A DNA stretch of 64,000 nucleotides from Hypericum androsaemum (Eukaryota; Streptophyta; Magnoliopsida; Malpighiales; Hypericaceae). Position 1 is the first letter of the stretch; each line of letters starts with the position of its first letter. The notes beneath the pieces are model-generated. The model was given only the letters and a program-made list of their open reading frames with translations, was not told the origin of the DNA and did not search any database. The stretch is taken from NCBI GenBank assembly GCA_963995505.1, contig OZ023182.1:511001-575000 (forward strand), in the 5' to 3' direction. Both the position numbers and the translations under genes were made by a program. Positions 58,610 through 64,000 of this stretch are shown piece after piece.

Positions 58610-58775
58610 GAAGAGAGTGTACTGCAGATTAAGTGGCCAGGAACCTCCATTGTTTCCCCAAACTGATGCTCAACTAAAAAAAGAAACTTATAACGAGGGA
58701 GCAGATGAAAGACGAACAGATAGCGGAGCTAAGAGAGAAAAACCAGATTCAAGCACAAGGAAACGGAAGTTTTGT

Positions 58776-59702
58776 TGAGCTGACCATGGAAGGTGGAGGA
58801 AACGAAATCTCGAGAAAGGCAAAAACCAATGTCGCAGGAGGTCCACCTGAACGCTCTAATAAATCGCCTCCACCAGCTTTGAAGAATTAACTACAGATCG
58901 GATGGAAACCTTCATCGTTTGTTATCTGATCCTAGGAGCATCTAGAAATAGAAGTGAACATGGTAATTGCTTCTTCTACCTCTTTCTCCACGTGTAAATG
59001 CGAGTTGACTTCATTTGTTGAGCAGTCAAGATCGAAGATGGCTACATATTGACGAATACTTTAGCTTTAACTCGCTAGAACAGCAAATAGGTTTATGCTT
59101 GTTAAGCTTATTTGTTTGAGGATTTAGTGTAAATGAATTTCTAATATATTTCAAATGAATTCTGTTGCTTATTTGTGTTCATGGATTTCTCTGCAAGTAA
59201 ATTTTATGACTGAGCAAGACCAAGCCAATTCTTTGCATTGTAAAGATTTGGTCGAAGTCAAGTCCTAGTGTCTTTCCGTAAGACTTTTTAAGTGAATTCA
59301 ATTCTATTATCATTTGGACTAATTCTCGATTTGCTATTCACCTAAGCAGATATGACACATGTATCATCAAAACCTTGGGATTTTTACCATTTCTTCCACG
59401 ACATGGAACTGTTCTTAAACCACACCAGTTTCTTCACAACCGGCTGACTTGTTCTTGTCTGCTCATCCGTTTATTCGGTTACGCCGCAATTTCTTTATAA
59501 TTGTTGCATACACCAACCAATATAGTCAACACTTCACTGGGCTAGTTAATATTTCTGGGAAAAGATTAAATCCATTCTAGCATATCTATTTCTAACACAA
59601 AAAAAAGAGAGAAAAAAAGTGGAAAGATGTTGCATATACGAACAGACAAAAACAAGTCTATGTCTCAATGACTATATACAGACATCATCATCATCATCCT
59701 CT
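58776..59702. other. Intergenic DNA between convergent genes
   Basis: No gene. About 59378-59430 (GATTTTTACCATTTCTTCCA through TTAAACCACACCAGT) is similar to 63327-63379, where a Copia element begins. Confidence 0.5.
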
Positions 59703-62408
59703 CTATTTTTCTTCCTGTTCACTGAATAGGTGAGCTCTATCTCCTCCGAAGGCTTTGTAGTATGCATTGGGATCATAGACCAAGTTGTCCCAGTTTTGAT
59801 GCATCATAACCGGCTGAACTTGAGAGAGTGAAGGAGGCATGCCAGAGGCAGTCTGGTAGAATTGGTTGTCCGGTATGATAGCCACATTCTCGTTGCAGGT
59901 CGCATTATCTTCAACAACGGTGCTGCTTCTGTCACGTTTGTAGTGTGGAGGATTGTTGATGCCAGGAACATGAGAGAGTGAAGGAGACATACCCGAGGCT
60001 GTCTGGTAGAATTGGCTGTCCGGTGTGATAGGTACGTTCTCATTGCCGCCCGCATTATCGTCAATGGTGCTGTTGCTGTCATGTTCGTAGTGTGGAGGAT
60101 TCTTGATGCCATGAGTCCCGTCCCTTGAGGCATTGAGCATCGCGTACCAGGAATCGATACTTTCAGATGATTTTTTTGCAGTCCATGATACATTTTCGAA
60201 TTCGTTTTGCAACTGTTTCTCAATTGCTTTTATTTTTCTTGGATCACAGTTTCCTCCCTGAGCTTCCATCCAGTGTTCTCCTAGGGGATGATGGTACAGA
60301 GCGGGTGACACCAAAGTTGAAGGTGCAACATTGGATGCTATACCATGAACTTGACCACCTGATAAACCATCTGCATCACTTGTGCTCCCCGGAACAAACG
60401 ATGGATTCGCGTATACTCTCCCATCGTTGAGGAAGTGCTGATCTGATAAACCATCTGCATTACCTGTGCTCCCCCGAACGAACGATGGATTCTCGCATAT
60501 TGTCCCATTGTGGAGGAAGTGCTGATCTGATAAACCACCTGCATTACTGGTGCTCCTCGGAACGAATGATGGACTCGCGTATACTCTCCCATCGTGGAGG
60601 AAGTGCTGATCTGAAATATTCAGGGCTATTGGAATCTTATTACCATAGAGGAAGACTAGTAGCACTGGAGGAGCTTCAATCTTGTGTATGCAATAGAAAA
60701 ATGAAGGAGAGAGATAGAGTACCTGACATTGGTGAAGGTAGTTGCTGTAAAGATGGATGAACTGCCGCCATGGGAAAGTTGTTTATGGTAGGAAGATGCG
60801 GTAACCCGAAAGGCTGAAATCCTCCGTTGAAATCGGGAAACAAGAAAGCAGTCGGCCGCCTCTCGAAATGAGGAGATGGCATGGTTGGGAAGCCCTGTGT
60901 GCTCAACTCAAGCAGCCGGGGCTCGGCCAGGAACAGCTTCTGCATGTGCTTGTCCAGTGTTCCTGGATGAAACGTTACCAAGTGCCTCCTACTCCAAACA
61001 AGAACATATACACAAACTCAGTGCCATGACTTAATTGGATGATGCATCACATTCTACTTGTTTCTACTAAAAGGGTAACCTGCAAATAGAAGCCTGGCCA
61101 TCAGTGAAATCATTTGTCGGTAGCCACATTGCATGCTTCCTTGGTTGTGGCTCCATCTCCTCCATAAAACTTGGGGGAACCTCTAACTGCACAATCACAT
61201 AAAATAACGTTAGCCTTTTCGAATTTAATCTGCCATTTAAAGTCTAGACAAGAAACAGTAACAAGTCCAAGTAATCAATCACCTCAAGTTCGAGTACTCC
61301 TGGCTTGTCCTCCTCCATAGTAACTCTAATCCCAATTATATCGTTCCATCTCATCTCAATCTTTTTTTTCCTTGTTCGGTTATCATGAAGAAGTTCCCAC
61401 ACCACCCTACGCTTGCCAAAATATATCTTCATCACCAGACCACTGGCGGACGCCGATTTCCCCTGCAAGTTCATGCAAGAAAAATGGAACATTAATAACC
61501 AAGATTTATACAAATCGCGCAATTTTCCATGTTATTTCAATGAAATTGAATAAAATTACCTCCCATGAGCCTATCTTGATTGTTGAGGCGTTGACGATTG
61601 AGGCCCTCAACTTGTCACCATCCCCCAATTCATTGAACTTGACGATGGGACTAGACTGTCCCAAGTTGGTGGGCTTGGCTCCTCCTCTTGGAGTGGCCTT
61701 CTTGTTCACCTCATTTTGTATAGAATTTACAAAGGTTGGTGTAATTTGGAGGTCCAGACCTAGCGGAAGTGATAAAACGAAATCCTTCATAATTTAAGGG
61801 CTTAGATCAGTAGTAATTAGAGGTCAAAAATCGAAGCTTAGTGGGTGTACGGATATCCACCTATGATTTATACAAAAAAAAACTTCCAAATAGAGGGTAC
61901 GTTGCATGCATTGCCAAGAGAATACCTAAACGAAGAGTAAGCTTGAGGAACAATAACAATATCTTTTCGAGTAGGACTCTTTAATACAAAAAAAATACAT
62001 TCCGCGGGTTAAAGACCCTCAAGAACCATCTTGGAAAGAAAAAAGAATAAAAAAAAGCTTGGAAAAATATAGCGTCCGGTTGCGCAAGAAGCCTTTCTCT
62101 TGGTCGGTCATTGCAGGAAGAACACAAGAGAATCAAAATGACCATTTCAAGAAAACTACAAGAACCAATAACTCGAATCTAATCTCAGAATAGTTGTTCA
62201 TCCGAAAACATACGAGTTTATAGACAAAAGAAAAACACTAGGGCAAACATAAAAGGCGAGCAAGAAACACTACCAGTGGTGCATTGTATTCCATTAGCCG
62301 CCTATTAGCGGCGTCATTGCATTGCTGGCTACATACGGACGGAAACACGTCGTGGGTCTCGTTCTCGACGTCCCGTGGAGGCCCCAAGTTACCATCTTGA
62401 GTAACCAT
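59703..62408 (-). CDS. TRF2/HOY1 PH-like domain protein
   Basis: Six exons on the minus strand: 62274-62408, 61560-61784, 61283-61462, 61080-61186, 60723-60988 and 59703-60610; 606 residues, all junctions in phase. The family domain spans exons 2-5: KLRASIVNASTIKIGSWE, VMKIYFGKRRVVWELLHD, KIEMRWNDIIGIRVTMEEDK, LEVPPSFMEEMEPQPRKHAM, WLPTNDFTDGQASICRRHLV and LDKHMQKLFLAEPRLLELS. This matches the plant PH-like module named after TRF2/HOY1 (telomere-repeat-factor-like proteins). No Myb DNA-binding domain is visible, so telomere binding cannot be inferred. The last exon is low-complexity and contains two sets of internal duplications: three copies of about 28 residues (SDQHFLHDGRVYASPSFVP type) and two of about 48 (NPPHY...FYQTASGM type). 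The ATG at 62408 begins MVTQDGNLGPPRDVENETHD. Confidence 0.75.
60345..60610. repeat. 84-bp coding tandem repeat in the TRF2/HOY1-like gene
   Basis: Three units keep the reading frame; each encodes a 28-residue block with SDQHFL.(D/N)G, (P/R)SFV and ST.(N/D)A(D/G)GL. Confidence 0.9.
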
Positions 62409-63379
62409 CCTTTCTTTCCAGCTTAAAAATGGCAGGGAATTCTTTTTTTTTTATGTGAGGGAATTTAGTAGAGAGAGAGAGAGAATTTAGGAAAGAGATT
62501 AGATTGTGAGGAGAGAAGAGAGGAAAAGTGTAACAAATGGGAAGATTTATAGGGGGTTGCAAGTGAGTATCCTAGGGAGTAGTGGTTTCTCTACTGTTGG
62601 TTAGGAGGTATTTGTTCGGATAAGTTGCTTATGTAATATTAATTCGAGTCGATCGAGAATAATATTATTGAAGTTAGTTGTGACAATTTTTTGTTTTGAA
62701 AACTGAAAGAGAAAAAAATAGTACTTTTACCGTGAATTTTTTTCCGAATTTTTTTTATGTAAACACAAACCCCGTATTAAAAAATGATGTGGATTCATCT
62801 TTTGGGTTAATAATGCAATCATTTGCAGAGAAGCTTACCAAATGATAAGTAATACATCAATAAAAATTTAATAAAATTGAGATATTGAAACTGAATCATA
62901 ACTATAAATTAAAAAAAATTGAATCACAAATGGTCCATCTGGCTGGCGAGGAAAGCCATTATAGAAGGGAAAAGATGGTTGGTGGGTGGACTGCTATGAG
63001 TATAGCCGACGGAAGTGGGCTACCAATGGTCAAGGCCTGAAAAAATTTGGTGTTTAGGTCTCCGTCCGCTATCCAGGCTTCTCGAGACTTCTGGAGCTAA
63101 AAAATCTCCCCCTGTTCAGGATGGACTCAAGCTTCAGGATTAGCTTGTCATCGAGATTGAGTATACCCTGCGTGACCCGAACCTCCAACGCTCTTTGCAC
63201 ACTACCAAGTCGCACTTTGAAACAATCCTTCAGACCTAGGATGTGACCAAAGACCTCGCAGTTTACCTGGTACATCCCCGACCATAGGCAATATTTTTAC
63301 GTATTTATTTTATACTCCCTGATATTCATGATTTTTACCATTTCTTCCACGATACGGAGCTGTTTTTAAACCACACCAG
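62409..63379. other. Promoter side of the TRF2/HOY1-like gene and intergenic DNA
   Basis: GAGAGA tract at 62473-62484. A minus-strand frame at 63069-63275 (VFGHILGLKDCFKVRLGSVQ) has no recognisable family. The last 50 bases repeat sequence found at 59378-59430. Confidence 0.4.
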
Positions 63380-63744
63380 TGTTGGCGAGCAAGTGGGAGT
63401 TGGCGATCCCCAACTTGCTTGCAATCGCTAGTCGCAACTTATAGAGAAGTTTGGGCTTGGACAACTTGCAGTCGCAAGTTGGTTGGCGGTCGCAAGTTGC
63501 GGCAGACAGATTGTCCTATTTTGTTTCGGACTCCTAATTTGACCTAGATAGATTTCTTGTACACCAAAGGTTCGTCTATTATATAAAGACGTGTTATCCT
63601 ATGGTTAGACATAGCTTTGTAACTCGAATCCATCAATAAAAGTTCTCCTTTCTCATCGTGGACGTAGGCACTAGGCCGAACCACGTTATCTCTTATGTCC
63701 GTGTTCTTTGCGCGTTTTGTTCTCTAGTTACTAAATTCATAACA
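63380..63744 (+). repeat. 5' LTR of a Copia element
   Basis: Begins TGTTGGCGAGCAAG and ends TTCATAACA; 365 bp. A TATA region (TCTATTATATAAAGACG) lies near 63575. Many GCAAGTTG/GTCGCAAGTT words repeat in its first 120 bases. Only this copy is in the window, so its extent rests on the TG...CA ends and the adjacent primer site. Confidence 0.8.
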
Positions 63745-63746
63745 AT

Positions 63747-63758
63747 TGGTATCAGAGC
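63747..63758 (+). other. Primer binding site (initiator tRNA-Met)
   Basis: TGGTATCAGAGC, two bases past the LTR end. Confidence 0.92.
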
Positions 63759-64000
63759 TTGGGTTGGAGGATAACGGACGGCGCGAAGTTTGCTCTTGTG
63801 AAGTTCGATGGCTCTTCAAATTTTGGGTTATGGCAAAGGCATGTCAAGGATCTCCTCGTGCAACAAGGGATGGTCATCGCGCTCTCGGAGAAGAAGCCCG
63901 AGAAGATGGAGGAGTAAGAGTGGAAGAAGATGGGGGCCAAGGCGATGGCGACAATTCGCTTGTGCTTGGCAGACGATGTGATGTATCACGTCATGGATGA

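Larger units (their letters stand above)
63380..64000 (+). mobile_element. Copia retrotransposon, 5' end only (cut by window edge)
   Basis: LTR, then TGGTATCAGAGC at 63747-63758 (pairs with the initiator tRNA-Met 3' end), then gag: KFALVKFDGSSNFGLWQRHV and MVIALSEKKPEKMEE, then a TAA stop at 63915-63917, then EWKKMGAKAMATIRLCLADD. No ATG precedes this frame; an ATA stands where a start might be. The stop and missing start indicate a defective gag. Confidence 0.88.

Noticed and set aside
63069..63275. Minus-strand ORF with VFGHILGLKDCFKVRLGSVQ
   Set aside because: It looks protein-like in composition but I recognise no family and see no splice context or promoter; left unannotated.
1..64000. 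CRISPR array, riboswitch or bacterial-type operon
   Set aside because: The regularly spaced repeats found are tandem without unique spacers, and the genome is a plant nuclear one.

Overview
The window is plant nuclear DNA from a dicot-like genome that I cannot place to genus. The evidence is AT-rich intergenic DNA, genes broken by many short GT-AG introns, nuclear-type tRNA genes, and plant-specific families: a pentatricopeptide repeat (PPR) protein, a CKI1-type histidine kinase, a vacuolar H+-pyrophosphatase and a plant calreticulin. Spliced models below were built by hand from splice signals, phase and family knowledge, without transcript data.

Layout. 1-6.4 kb: intergenic DNA and a DUF1645 gene. 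6.4-10.2 kb: a complete hAT transposon with an intact spliced transposase and a perfect 8-bp target duplication. 11.5-18.6 kb: tRNA-Pro(CGG), a decayed ZMAT2/SNU23-like gene, an intronless PPR gene, a small uncertain ORF, a secreted DUF7731-like gene and tRNA-Ala(AGC). 18.8-20.7 kb: a Harbinger-like element holding a 176-bp tandem repeat, then a 22-bp minisatellite. 21.4-31 kb: SAR1 GTPase (-), a universal stress protein (+) and a CKI1-like hybrid histidine kinase (+). 32.2-35.5 kb: a 14-exon calreticulin (-) with an ER-stress element in its promoter. 38.8-42.4 kb: an 8-exon vacuolar H+-PPase (-). 44.8-57.7 kb is a transposon cluster: a short hAT element containing a LINE scrap, a gag-like-only LTR element with an odd third LTR-like start inside, a decayed LINE, and a Mutator-like foldback MITE. 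57.8-62.4 kb: a truncated conserved plant gene (+) and a six-exon TRF2/HOY1 PH-like gene (-). 63.4 kb to the end: the start of a Copia element that runs off the window.

The genes do not form a pathway. SAR1 (vesicle exit from the ER) and calreticulin (ER folding) share the secretory route, and the CKI1-like kinase would feed the His-Asp phosphorelay, but they are independent transcription units. The most unusual parts are the mobile elements and the gene features hidden by splicing: an HDEL signal completed by a 12-nt coding exon, an 84-nt intron that keeps the reading frame open, and a transposase start codon that is an entire 3-nt coding exon.
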